The notes under the pieces: generated by a model
Databases searched by the model: none
Told to the model about the DNA's origin: nothing
Seen by the model: only the letters and a program-made list of their open reading frames with translations
Shown: one piece after another, positions 1 through 8,394 of the stretch
Position numbering within the stretch: the first letter of the stretch is position 1
How the letters are laid out: every line of letters starts with the position of its first letter
Position numbers and translations under genes: made by a program
Source of the DNA: Salinibacter sp. 10B
GTDB taxonomy: Bacteria; Bacteroidota; Rhodothermia; Rhodothermales; Salinibacteraceae
DNA: 64,000 bases
Assembly (NCBI RefSeq): GCF_002954405.1
Contig: NZ_MQWC01000004.1
Span: 2,623,909 to 2,687,908, forward strand
Direction of reading: 5' to 3'

Positions 1-1350
1 GACCTCCTTCCGGAGCCGATCACACGGGAGCTTGACAGCCTGATGGATCAACTTCAGGCGATTCCGTTCAAGCAGGTCAAAGCGATTATTGAGCGGGATC
101 TCGGAAAACCACCCGATGCCATCTACGAACGCATCGATTCAGACCCGCTTGGGTCCGCGTCAATTGCTCAGGTCCACCGAGCCAAAACGCAAGATGGGGA
201 TGACGTCGTGATCAAAGTCATCAAGCCGGGCATTCGCGACGTCATCACGTCGGATCTGAAGCTCCTGGAGTTTTTTGGCGTCTTTCTGCAGTGGATACTC
301 CCGCGGTATCAGCCGAAGCAAATTATTGAGGAGTTTAGTGCATATACCAAACGGGAGATCGATTTCGACTACGAGGCGGATCACGCTGAGATCTTTGCAA
401 CCAACTTTCAGGACGTGCCCGGCGTCGTTTTTCCGGAAGTATACCGGACCCTGAGTACCGGAGACGTGCTCACCATGGAATACTTGGACGGCATTCGTCC
501 GGGATCGGAGGCAGCCCTCCAACTGAGTGAGGCTGAGCGGCAGCAGGTGGTCGACCTTGGGGCCTCGGCCATCATTCGGATGCTCTACAAGGACGGCTTC
601 TTTCATGCCGACTTGCACGCCGGCAATCTCAAAATCATTCCAGGGGATCGACCAGAGGACCTCAAAATTGGATTCATCGATCTCGGAATGGTGGGACGGT
701 TCCGGTCCGAGTTGAAGCGCAGCATGCTGTACTACTATTACGCTTTGGTTCGGGGAGACGTGGAGAATGCAGCCCGTTACCTTCTCAATATGGCCCGCGT
801 TGGGGAAGGGGGCGATCCACAAGGATTTCGTCGAGCCGTCTCTGACATGGCCCGTCATTTTCTGATGCGGAGCAAGCAGGGGTCGGTTAGTCTCGCGCAG
901 GTCATCCTTCGCTCTTTGAGTCTGGGAGGGCAGTATCGGGTGTTCTTTCCTGTGGAAATGACGCTTATGGTCAAAGCACTCGTGACCTTCGAGGGGGTAG
1001 GGCGTACGCTCGATCCGGACCTGGACGTGGTGGCGGTATCGCAGCGCCACGTACGCCGCATCTTTCGGGATCGATTTGATCCGCGGGCGCTGGGATCGGA
1101 AATGCTGACCAGTGCGCCAGAGCTGGTGGACGTTGCGTTGAAGTTGCCGCAGCTCCTTACGTCTGGGGTGTCGTATTTGGAGGAATCGCTGACGGAGCAG
1201 CCCTCGAGTGACCCGTTTTCAGGACTTCGCAGCAGCATTATCGCGGGCTCGTGCATCGTGGGCGGCGTCATTTCTGTGGTACAGGGAGGCCCGGTATTGC
1301 TTTCGATCCTGCTGTTCGGCACTGGGGGAATCTTGGCGCTTTTTGGGTAA
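1..1350 (+). CDS. ABC1/UbiB-family atypical kinase, 5' truncated by the window edge
   Basis: The frame is open from base 1, so the start lies outside the window; 449 residues are visible. The alanine-rich nucleotide loop (SASIAQVH, about residue 52-59), the lysine strand VIKVIKP, the catalytic-loop-like FHADLHAGNL (about 201-210) and the metal-binding FIDLG (about 225-229) are all present, as in AarF/UbiB proteins. Two hydrophobic segments close the C-terminus, consistent with membrane association. In this family the protein supports quinone synthesis or lipid handling through ATPase/kinase-like activity; the exact substrate cannot be read here. No ubiquinone or menaquinone gene is adjacent. 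Confidence 0.9.
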   Translation, partial: DLLPEPITRELDSLMDQLQAIPFKQVKAIIERDLGKPPDAIYERIDSDPLGSASIAQVHRAKTQDGDDVVIKVIKPGIRDVITSDLKLLEFFGVFLQWILPRYQPKQIIEEFSAYTKREIDFDYEADHAEIFATNFQDVPGVVFPEVYRTLSTGDVLTMEYLDGIRPGSEAALQLSEAERQQVVDLGASAIIRMLYKDGFFHADLHAGNLKIIPGDRPEDLKIGFIDLGMVGRFRSELKRSMLYYYYALVRGDVENAARYLLNMARVGEGGDPQGFRRAVSDMARHFLMRSKQGSVSLAQVILRSLSLGGQYRVFFPVEMTLMVKALVTFEGVGRTLDPDLDVVAVSQRHVRRIFRDRFDPRALGSEMLTSAPELVDVALKLPQLLTSGVSYLEESLTEQPSSDPFSGLRSSIIAGSCIVGGVISVVQGGPVLLSILLFGTGGILALFG

Positions 1351-1656
1351 AGGCAGTTGCTAAAACCGGTCGAATCAGGACTGGAAGGAAACGGGACGGC
1401 TGTGGCATGTGTGTTCTCAAACATCCCAGAGGAGCAGCAGAGCCATGTCGGTAGTGCGACAAGGAATATGCAGAATACGGGGAGAGGAGAGACGCCGCTC
1501 TCAATATGGCGAGGAAAAGGGACATCGGATATGCCAGCATGCTCAGTGCGAGGGAGCTGTGAAACGCTCGACGCCGCCCGCTGCGTTTCTTCTCCATCAG
1601 GTCGGATTCGAGGAATGAGGAAATGAGGGCGAACGGAACGGTACCAACACACCATC
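1351..1656. other. Intergenic stretch with no recognised feature
   Basis: About 306 bases lie between the UbiB-like gene and the NmrA-like gene. Short open frames occur on both strands but none has a convincing composition, conserved motif or start signal. No clear terminator hairpin or repeat was found. Confidence 0.5.
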
Positions 1657-2517
1657 ATGCCGAATAGGCTCATTGTCGTGACGGGCGCCAACGGGAATGT
1701 TGGGGCTCCACTGGTCGATGCACTCGCGGAGCAGGGGATTTCTGTTCGGGCTGCCATTCACGGTGGGGAATCTGCGTTTACGGCTGACGTTGAGACGGTC
1801 CATTTTGACTTTACCGATCGGCAGACGTGGCCCTCGGCGTTCCGAGACGCACAAGGGCTCTTCGTGCTACGTCCCCCGCATCTCTCAAACGTGGAGACGA
1901 CGATTCACCCGGCGCTGGATGCGGCCATCGCGGCAGGGGTTGGGCACGTGGTGACGCTTTCCGTGATGGGAGCCGGTGCCAATCCATTTTTGCCACACCG
2001 CCGGATCGAGAAGCATGTCGAATCACAGCCGGTCGCCTGGACCCACGTGCGACCTGGGCTCTACATGCAGAATCTGAGCGGAACGCACCGAGCAGGGATT
2101 TGCAAGCACGACGAGATCATTGTGCCTGCGGGAGAGGGGCGCGCCAACTGGGTTGACACGCGGGACATCGGCGAACTTGCCGCGATGGTCCTAGCGGAAG
2201 GGGCAGAACATGACAAGTGTATCTATGAGCCCACGGGGCCCGAGGCGCTTACCTACCATACCGTTGCCGGAATCCTTTCGGATGTGCTGGATCGGAAGAT
2301 TCAATATGACCGTCCGGGGCTTTGGCGATATGTCCAGCACATGCGCTGTGATACAAACTTCGATCTCGGGTTCATTCTCTTCTCTTGCCTCCTCCACACG
2401 CTGGTGCGCCTGGGCCGCTCATCACGCGTCACAGACGATGTGAAGACGGTATTGGGGCGTCCACCGCGATCCCTTCGGGAGTTTGCCCAGGACTATGCCG
2501 ACGTCTGGCGCTCATGA
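1657..2517 (+). CDS. NmrA-like / atypical SDR NAD(P)-binding protein
   Basis: The 286-residue protein opens with a Rossmann fold carrying TGANGNVG at residues 9-16, the glycine motif of NmrA/HSCARG-type atypical short-chain dehydrogenases. The classical YxxxK catalytic pair is not evident, which is usual for this branch; such proteins act as quinone or isoflavone-type reductases or as NADP(H) redox sensors. The DTRDIGELAAMVL segment resembles the helix that follows the substrate pocket in this family. It is a single gene; the downstream gene is convergent. The substrate is unknown. Confidence 0.85.
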   Translation: MPNRLIVVTGANGNVGAPLVDALAEQGISVRAAIHGGESAFTADVETVHFDFTDRQTWPSAFRDAQGLFVLRPPHLSNVETTIHPALDAAIAAGVGHVVTLSVMGAGANPFLPHRRIEKHVESQPVAWTHVRPGLYMQNLSGTHRAGICKHDEIIVPAGEGRANWVDTRDIGELAAMVLAEGAEHDKCIYEPTGPEALTYHTVAGILSDVLDRKIQYDRPGLWRYVQHMRCDTNFDLGFILFSCLLHTLVRLGRSSRVTDDVKTVLGRPPRSLREFAQDYADVWRS

Positions 2518-2544
2518 GACCTCCCTACGCTGGTGAATGGGGGA

Positions 2545-3903
2545 TTAGCGCGGGGGCTGCCAGGGGACTCTTCCTGCCTCCTGAATGTGCCGACGGAGCG
2601 ACTCGGCCAGGGACTCAAATTGTTCGGGGTGGGTTTTCTTTAGGTCCGTTTGCTCACGGGGATCTCGGCCCAGGTGGTACAGGTGGAAGGGCTCACCCGG
2701 TCGGTTCTGCAGCAACTTCCAGGGACCGTGCCGGACGGCGTGGGCCGCCTTTCCCATGTACTCTGGGCCGCCCTCCCGGCGTACCCAGAACAAGGTTCGG
2801 TCCTCACCGGAGGAAGTGGTGGTTCCGCGGAGCACGGGAAGCAGCGACCGACCATCGAGGTGGCGGTTTAGGCGTACATCCGCAACATCGGCCAGGGTCG
2901 GGTAAAGGTCCATGGTCATCCCGAGGTAGTCTGACTGGGTCCCCGCTTCTATGTGCCCCGGCCAGGTGATCGCCGTGGGGACTCGCACCCCACCTTCATA
3001 CATGTCTTGCTTGCCCCCGCGAAGAGATCCGTTGCTAGCGCCGTGATAGAGCGCCCCTCCGTTGTCGGAGGTGAATACAATCATCGTGTTTTCGTAGGTG
3101 CCGGTTTGCTGGAGGGCCTCGACGACCCTTCCGATTCCGTGGTCAAGGTGTTCGATGAGGGCAACAATTCCCGTCCGCTTATCACTCAACTGAGGTTCAC
3201 GCTCTGCAACCTGAGCCCGCCACTCTGCCGGTGGCTGGATGGGAGAGTGGGGAGCGTTGTAGGCCAGATACAGAAAGAAAGGGGCCCGGGACGAATCTTG
3301 CTGGAGAATGTAATCGCGCGACCAGTCGGTGAACAGCGTCGTTGCGTGGCCCTTCGGGTCAATCACGCGATCATTCCGACGCATGTAATTGTGACCGTGG
3401 CGACGGTGGGTGTAGTAGTCGTCCATCATGTCACCCAGAAAGCCCTTAAAATAGTCAAAGCCACGAGCCGTTGGGGTATTGGGAGGCTCAAGGCCTAGAT
3501 GCCACTTGCCCACCATGGCCGTGTGATATCCCGTTCGGGCCAGCAATTGGGGCAGAAGCACCTCCTTTGGGCTCAGGTATCCCCAGCTGTTGCGGGCGTG
3601 CGTCCGAATGACGCCCGGCACTCCGGCGACATCCGGGTATTGGCCGGTGAGCAGGGACGCGCGGGACGGGGAGCAGACCGGTGAGTTGGCATAGAACCGG
3701 TCGAAACGCATACCGGCGGCCACGAGCGAATCAATGTGGGGCGTCTGCAGGGCGTCCGCACCGTAGCTGCTGAGATCTCCATAGCCGAGATCATCGACCA
3801 TGATCAGGACAATGTTGGGTGGGCCTGAGGATCGTTGCTGTGCGTTCGCCGGAAGGAAGAGAAAAGCAGCGACAATGAAGGCAAGGGCCGAGCGAAATGT
3901 CAT
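2545..3903 (-). CDS. Secreted type I sulfatase (arylsulfatase family)
   Basis: Hydrolyses sulfate esters, probably of a carbohydrate. A signal peptide covers about residues 1-21 (cleavage near ANA-QQ). The mature part starts with the metal-binding VDDLGYGD (36-43) and carries the formylglycine site CSPSR at 77-81, whose cysteine is converted to the catalytic aldehyde by a maturase not seen here. GKWHLG and a VFTSDNGG metal-site motif are also present. The 452-residue length is normal. No SusC/D pair or formylglycine-generating enzyme is adjacent. The sulfotransferase cluster in this window is nearly 40 kb away, so a functional link is only speculation. Confidence 0.93.
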   Translation of the reverse strand: MTFRSALAFIVAAFLFLPANAQQRSSGPPNIVLIMVDDLGYGDLSSYGADALQTPHIDSLVAAGMRFDRFYANSPVCSPSRASLLTGQYPDVAGVPGVIRTHARNSWGYLSPKEVLLPQLLARTGYHTAMVGKWHLGLEPPNTPTARGFDYFKGFLGDMMDDYYTHRRHGHNYMRRNDRVIDPKGHATTLFTDWSRDYILQQDSSRAPFFLYLAYNAPHSPIQPPAEWRAQVAEREPQLSDKRTGIVALIEHLDHGIGRVVEALQQTGTYENTMIVFTSDNGGALYHGASNGSLRGGKQDMYEGGVRVPTAITWPGHIEAGTQSDYLGMTMDLYPTLADVADVRLNRHLDGRSLLPVLRGTTTSSGEDRTLFWVRREGGPEYMGKAAHAVRHGPWKLLQNRPGEPFHLYHLGRDPREQTDLKKTHPEQFESLAESLRRHIQEAGRVPWQPPR

Positions 3904-4009
3904 AAAACGGGGGCGACAGTCAAGAAATTCATGGTGGCTGCTTCATTCGCGGCCCCGAGGATATCAGAAACGAGACCAGGGCATCACCCCACTCAAAGCC
4001 CCCACGAGG

Positions 4010-4696
4010 TCAGTCCGAATCTCCGTCTTCAGAGGTCTCCCCAAACGTCTGCATCACGCGTGTGGCGAGAGCGGTAGACTGCTCGATTTCCTCCTCATCG
4101 GAATGGTCCTCGGCGCGGCGGCGAGCGAACAGAAGCGGATTGGTGGAGGTCGTACGGTCCTCTACACGTGCAACGTGCTCTTTCAGGCCGTCGCGGAGTG
4201 GATTCGGAAGGGTGACGGTACGGGAATCGCGCTGGTTGTCGCCGGGGAGGGTCAGGGCGGCCTCGTCCAGTCGCACATCTTCACGGCGGATGCGCAGGGC
4301 CTCGGTCAGCTCCACGTCGCAGCGGAGAAGCATTTTCGCAAAGAGGCTCTGGGTAGAGCGGGGGACCGACGCTTCTGGTTCGTCTTCTTCCTCCTCCGTA
4401 CGGGTCTTGTGGACATCGGTAATGTAGAACATGATGCCGTCGAGGGCCCGGTTCCGCTCTGGAGGCGACACGTTCGGATGGGCGTCGAGAAAGTCCATAA
4501 AGTCCGATACACTGCTCATCCAGAGCCAGGGGATCCCCTGGTCCTTGCAGTATCGCTGAAAGCACACCGTCCATACCCCGTAGGTTTGGGCAAGCTTCGG
4601 TTTGATGTGGTGCTTCGGCGCGACCCGTCGGATCGCGTCGAGAATCTCGAGCTCCTCCTGATCGAGCGCAACGGTTTCTTTGTCGGGGATGGACAT
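4010..4696 (-). CDS. Degenerate tyrosine-recombinase-like protein lacking catalytic residues
   Basis: The 228-residue protein resembles a phage/integron-type integrase. Residues about 30-95 look like the N-terminal SAM-like core-binding domain (KLAQTYGVWTVCFQRYCKDQ and a DFMDFL segment), and TEALRIRREDVRLDE with RTVTLPNPLRDGLKEH looks like the first half of the catalytic domain. The position of the first catalytic arginine (usual form GLRVSEL) is occupied by glutamate (DVELTEA), and the protein stops before the HxxR and tyrosine boxes. It ends in an acidic tail. Recombinase activity is therefore unlikely; it may bind DNA or be a domesticated remnant. No attachment sites were identified. The homology call rests on motif reading alone. 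Confidence 0.6.
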   Translation of the reverse strand: MSIPDKETVALDQEELEILDAIRRVAPKHHIKPKLAQTYGVWTVCFQRYCKDQGIPWLWMSSVSDFMDFLDAHPNVSPPERNRALDGIMFYITDVHKTRTEEEEDEPEASVPRSTQSLFAKMLLRCDVELTEALRIRREDVRLDEAALTLPGDNQRDSRTVTLPNPLRDGLKEHVARVEDRTTSTNPLLFARRRAEDHSDEEEIEQSTALATRVMQTFGETSEDGDSD

Positions 4697-4892
4697 GGGG
4701 CAGATCGATCAAACCCGGAAGTGGTCGAGGCTGAGGCTGGCGAGGGAGCCTGGACTGTAGCGAACGCGTGCGAGCAAGGGACGATAATCCCGTGCCTCAA
4801 AACCCTTTACGTATAATGATTTATTTTGGTGCAGAGTTCGTTCTGCTTGTGCGGGCGCGTGGAGCCCTCTGAAAGGATAGGGGATGGGGGGG

Positions 4893-5675
4893 CTATCGGT
4901 TGAGCCACCCAGCGATGCCTCGGGCAATGGATCGAGGCGTAAATCGCACCATGGCGGCGCCGATCTTGTTGGGCCACCCGGGGACCGTAAGTGTGCGTTC
5001 CGCCCGAAAGCCTTCATATCCGGCCTGCGCCACGGTCTCCGGCGTCATGGGAACCCCCCATTGGAATAAGTGGGTTTCGTTCATGTTGGCCTTCTCGACA
5101 AAGGTAGTGCGGGTGGGGCCAGGGGCCAGACACGACACGGTCACGTTGGAAGCGTCGAGTTCGTCGGCCAGGCCTTCGCTGAAGGAGAGCACGTACGCTT
5201 TCGTTGCGTAGTAGACGCTCATGAACGGGCCCGGCTGAAAGGCTGCAGTGGATGCCACATTCAGCACGCCGCCGCGATTGCGCTCTTCCATGGCCGGCAG
5301 CAACCGGCGAGTAAGGTCCGTAAGGGCGGTCACGTTGACCTGGATCATGTCCACCTGCCGCTGTGGATCAAGATCCGAGAAGCGGCCGCGCACCCCAAAG
5401 CCTGCGTTGTTGACGAGCACGTCGACTGAAAGGTCGCGGTCGTTGAGGTTTTGGATGATAGTGGACCCGATGCCGGGAGTGCTCAAGTCGGCGGGAAGTA
5501 CATGCGCGGTAATGCCGTAATCTGATTCGAGCGTTTCGGCCAGCTCCCGCAGCGCCTCCTCGGTGCGGGCCAGTAGGATGCAGTCGCTACCGGCACGAGC
5601 GAAGCAGCGGGCAAGCTCACGTCCGATGCCGGAAGACGCCCCGGTAATCAATACGGTTTCGGGGGAAACAGCCAT
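4893..5675 (-). CDS. Short-chain dehydrogenase/reductase (DltE/YqjQ-like)
   Basis: A classical SDR of 260 residues: TGASSGIG at 11-18 binds the cofactor, NNAG at 89-92 stabilises the sheet, and Ser142, Tyr155 and Lys159 form the catalytic triad. The N-terminal pattern and the insertion after the YxxxK motif resemble the general SDR group often annotated DltE or YqjQ. It likely oxidises or reduces an alcohol/ketone with NAD(P)(H); the substrate is not indicated by its neighbours. It is a single gene with no visible operon partner. Confidence 0.92.
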   Translation of the reverse strand: MAVSPETVLITGASSGIGRELARCFARAGSDCILLARTEEALRELAETLESDYGITAHVLPADLSTPGIGSTIIQNLNDRDLSVDVLVNNAGFGVRGRFSDLDPQRQVDMIQVNVTALTDLTRRLLPAMEERNRGGVLNVASTAAFQPGPFMSVYYATKAYVLSFSEGLADELDASNVTVSCLAPGPTRTTFVEKANMNETHLFQWGVPMTPETVAQAGYEGFRAERTLTVPGWPNKIGAAMVRFTPRSIARGIAGWLNR

Positions 5676-6004
5676 GACGAAAGAAGGGCAGGGGCAAGTT
5701 TACAGGGGCAACCGGCGGATTCGTCGTCCGCTTGGAGGAAGATCGGCAGAAACGGCCTTTCGGGAGACAATGAAATCGGGCACGACGGGAAAAAAAGCCA
5801 AGGCAGCACGACGATCATTCCGTACCGAGGAGGGGGACAGGAGATCCCCAACGAGGGCATGTGTGTAGGATTGGATCCGACATGGAGATTGGGCGGCGAA
5901 GGAGGAGTTGCCATCTCCCTACGACCGCAACGAAACACCACTTCCGTCCTTTCGTCGGACAGGCGCGGTTTATTCTTGTCTTTTGTACTGAATGCCTTCC
6001 GATT

Positions 6005-6493
6005 ATGGCCGATCATCCGCAGTGGGATGCGCCTCCCGAGATGCAAATCGATACCGACGCTGTGTACGAGGCGACAATCGAAACGAGCAAAGGCACCATC
6101 GAAGCCGAACTCTATCCTGAACACGCCCCCCGGACGGTCAATAACTTTGCGTTCCTCGCTGACGAGGGGTTCTACGATCAAATTGGGTTTCACCGGGTTA
6201 TTGAGGGCTTCATGGTACAAGGCGGCGATCCCACCGGCACGGGACGCGGCGGCCCGGGCTACCAGTTCGATGATGAGATCGAAGGCAATCCGTTGACTCA
6301 TGAAACCGGCGTTCTCTCAATGGCCAACGCCGGCCCCAACACGAATGGCAGTCAGTTCTTTATCACTCGCGCCCCGCAGTCGCACCTTGATGGCAAGCAC
6401 ACTGTGTTTGGCGACGTTGTCGATGGACAGGACGTAGTCGACGATATTGAGGAGGGCGATATGATCGAGAGCGTGACGGTAGAGAAGCGGTAG
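6005..6493 (+). CDS. Cyclophilin-type peptidyl-prolyl cis-trans isomerase
   Basis: Catalyses proline isomerisation during protein folding. The 162-residue protein contains the cyclophilin core: [25 protein letters not shown] with the catalytic Arg in FHRVI, the substrate-binding [15 protein letters not shown] and the LDGKHTVFG motif. There is no signal peptide, so it should be cytoplasmic. An in-frame ATG 144 bases upstream would add a basic, unrelated extension, so the start at 6005 (MADHPQW) is preferred. The gene stands alone. Confidence 0.95.
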   Translation: MADHPQWDAPPEMQIDTDAVYEATIETSKGTIEAELYPEHAPRTVNNFAFLADEGFYDQIGFHRVIEGFMVQGGDPTGTGRGGPGYQFDDEIEGNPLTHETGVLSMANAGPNTNGSQFFITRAPQSHLDGKHTVFGDVVDGQDVVDDIEEGDMIESVTVEKR

Positions 6494-6581
6494 GGAACGA
6501 TACTGGACAAAGGGGGCCGTGTAGGACGGAAGGGCGAGGTGCGTAATGCATATACACGCACGATTCCAGACGTACCGATAG

Positions 6582-6878
6582 GTGTCCCTCTCCCCATCGA
6601 ACGTGTTCAATGCTATGAATGCCCGAAACGCCCTCATTGTCCTGGTACTGTTGACCATTGTGATGGCCCTCATTCGGTTCTTTCAGCAGGGCTGGATCAT
6701 AGGCACTACGGCCACGATCGTGGTGGTTGGGGCAGGCTTCGTGGGGGGGAGCATGTACGTGGCTGGCGAAGAGGGGGCGAATCCGCGCCTTGCGCAGCTT
6801 GCCACCCGCCTGCGTGCCATTGGGCTCATCGTCATCGGGCTGGGGACACTCTTTGGGGCCATAATGCTACTCTTGTAG
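6582..6878 (+). CDS. Small hydrophobic membrane protein of unknown function
   Basis: A 98-residue protein with about three predicted membrane segments (NALIVLVLLTIVMALI near residues 15-30; TTATIVVVGAGFVGG near 42-56; IGLIVIGLGTLFGAIMLLL at the C-terminus). A second ATG at 6615 (MNARNALIV) is an equally plausible start and would place the first membrane helix at the N-terminus. I recognise no family. It follows the cyclophilin gene by under 125 bases but shares no obvious function with it. Confidence 0.6.
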   Translation: MSLSPSNVFNAMNARNALIVLVLLTIVMALIRFFQQGWIIGTTATIVVVGAGFVGGSMYVAGEEGANPRLAQLATRLRAIGLIVIGLGTLFGAIMLLL

Positions 6879-7521
6879 TTTAAGCGGGGGCACTAGTGCT
6901 GAAGGGCAGACCGCCCAGTCGCAAAACGGTCAAAGCCGAGAGTCCTGCACGCTTTTTGTCCTCTTCTCGTGGGATTTTCGGGAGAAGACGTATAGGAGAT
7001 ACACTCCGCCATCCGGAGGGAAAGGGGCTCGGCTTTCTCTCTTTCGGTCCGGACGTGTGCTCCATGGCCTCTCCTCTCCCGATCAGCGCTGACTCCATGT
7101 CCTTTACGCCGGCCTCGTCGTTTTGGGCGCGGCCTCTCTCGTCGCATCGTGTAGCTTAGAAGGGCTCCTCTGGCCATGGGGGACCGACATCCCCTCATGG
7201 TTTGCAGACAACCGGGCGAGGGATCCCCACCACATTTTTGCGGCAGCAACGGCCACAGCTCCGCGACTCCAGCTGGCGTCCAGCAAGGGGGCGACTAACA
7301 GAAGCACGTAGGTGTGTATCTCGACGATCGGGAATTTGTACACGCTGCTTCGAGTACAGGCGTCACCACTTTGCCCTTGACGTACGACGACTAGCAGAGT
7401 CACTACTAGACGGCCCGTCGCTTCGATGTGATATAGGCAATGTTTGGGGGAGCGAGAATCCACGTTTCGGTGTTGCCGTACGTGGACCGTCTCGTTCTCT
7501 ATCGAAAATCTCTCCTCTTTT
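6879..7521. other. Long intergenic stretch with no supported gene
   Basis: About 640 bases between the small membrane protein and the aldo/keto reductase. One frame (7123-7311, TTG start) reads as a short hydrophobic stretch followed by a polar tail, but it has no upstream ATG or GTG and no recognisable family. Antisense frames are Arg-rich and look like shadows. No clear promoter, riboswitch or repeat was recognised. Confidence 0.45.
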
Positions 7522-8355
7522 ATGTCTTCCATTCCGAGCCGGACGCTTGCCGCCGGCGACACTCTCCCAATTGTTGGTTTTGGCACCTGGGACCTGTCTG
7601 AGGCCGATGTGCACGATGTTCTCCCAACAGCCCTCGACAACGGGTACACTCACGTCGATACGGCCGAGGGATACCAGAACGAGGAGGCCATTGGCGAGGT
7701 GATTGCGGAATATGAGCGCGACGACCTCTTCCTCACGTCCAAGGTGCTGCCCTCCCATCTGCACTACGAGTCACTGCTCGATGCGCTTGCACGATCGCTG
7801 GAACGCCTCGGCACGGAGTACCTGGACCTCTACCTCATCCACTGGCCGAATCCGGCAATCTCAATCCGTAATACGCTGCGTGCCCTCGAACGCGCCCACG
7901 AACAGGGCCTCATTCGAAACGTGGGGGTCAGCAACTTTAGCAGGTACCAGCTTCAATTCGCCCGGCGGATTGCGAACGTTCCCATCGTGGCCAATCAAAT
8001 TGAATTTCACCCCTGGTACGTCCGGCAAGACCTGCTTGACTACTGTCAGGAGCACGACATCGTAGTGGAGGCGGCTGCTCCGCTCGCCCGAACCACAGTG
8101 CTCGAAGATCCGGTCATCAGAGAAATTGCCGACAGTCACGATGTCATGCCCGCTCAGGTGGCCTTGCGGTGGGCTGTGGAGAAGGATGTCGTGGTGCTCC
8201 CCAAGTCCACGAACCCTGATCACATCCGTGCCAATCTTGACCTCTTCGACTGGTCGCTCGATACCGAAGACATGGAGCGGATAGACCAGCTCGACCGTCA
8301 GGAGAACGTCTACATGATCGACCTGGACGACGAGGTATACGGCGTGCCGGCCTGA
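7522..8355 (+). CDS. Aldo/keto reductase
   Basis: NADPH-dependent carbonyl reductase of the AKR superfamily, 277 residues. The catalytic tetrad is readable as Asp46 and Tyr51 (HVDTAEGYQNE), Lys74 (LTSKV) and His107 (LIHWP). The C-terminal half has the cofactor-binding pattern VVLPKSTNPDHIRANL. The ATG at 7522 places the usual beta-hairpin at the N-terminus; the upstream alternative at 7444 would add a Cys/Arg-rich segment not typical of the family. It is convergent with the citrate-synthase-like gene. The substrate is unknown. Confidence 0.94.
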   Translation: MSSIPSRTLAAGDTLPIVGFGTWDLSEADVHDVLPTALDNGYTHVDTAEGYQNEEAIGEVIAEYERDDLFLTSKVLPSHLHYESLLDALARSLERLGTEYLDLYLIHWPNPAISIRNTLRALERAHEQGLIRNVGVSNFSRYQLQFARRIANVPIVANQIEFHPWYVRQDLLDYCQEHDIVVEAAAPLARTTVLEDPVIREIADSHDVMPAQVALRWAVEKDVVVLPKSTNPDHIRANLDLFDWSLDTEDMERIDQLDRQENVYMIDLDDEVYGVPA

Positions 8356-8361
8356 GCAAGA

Positions 8362-8394
8362 GGCGGGGCGAGAAGCCCCCGTTCTCGTTACGCC
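8362..8394. terminator. Possible bidirectional terminator hairpin between convergent genes
   Basis: An imperfect stem-loop pairs GGCG with CGCC (outer) and CGAGAA with TTCTCG (inner) around a GC-rich loop. It overlaps the stop codon of the minus-strand gene. No long T run follows, so intrinsic termination is uncertain. Confidence 0.35.

Noticed and set aside
160-1050. Minus-strand open frame of 296 codons at the left edge
   Set aside because: Overlaps the UbiB-type kinase in antisense, and its His/Leu/Arg composition is unlike real proteins here.
2545-3903. Secreted sulfatase as part of the sulfated-polysaccharide system
   Set aside because: It is nearly 40 kb away among unrelated genes; a sulfatase alone does not show it acts on the same polymer.
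7123-7311. Possible small secreted or membrane protein starting with TTG
   Set aside because: Only the first part is hydrophobic; an upstream stop at 7090 leaves no ATG or GTG, and there is no family match or ribosome-binding signal.
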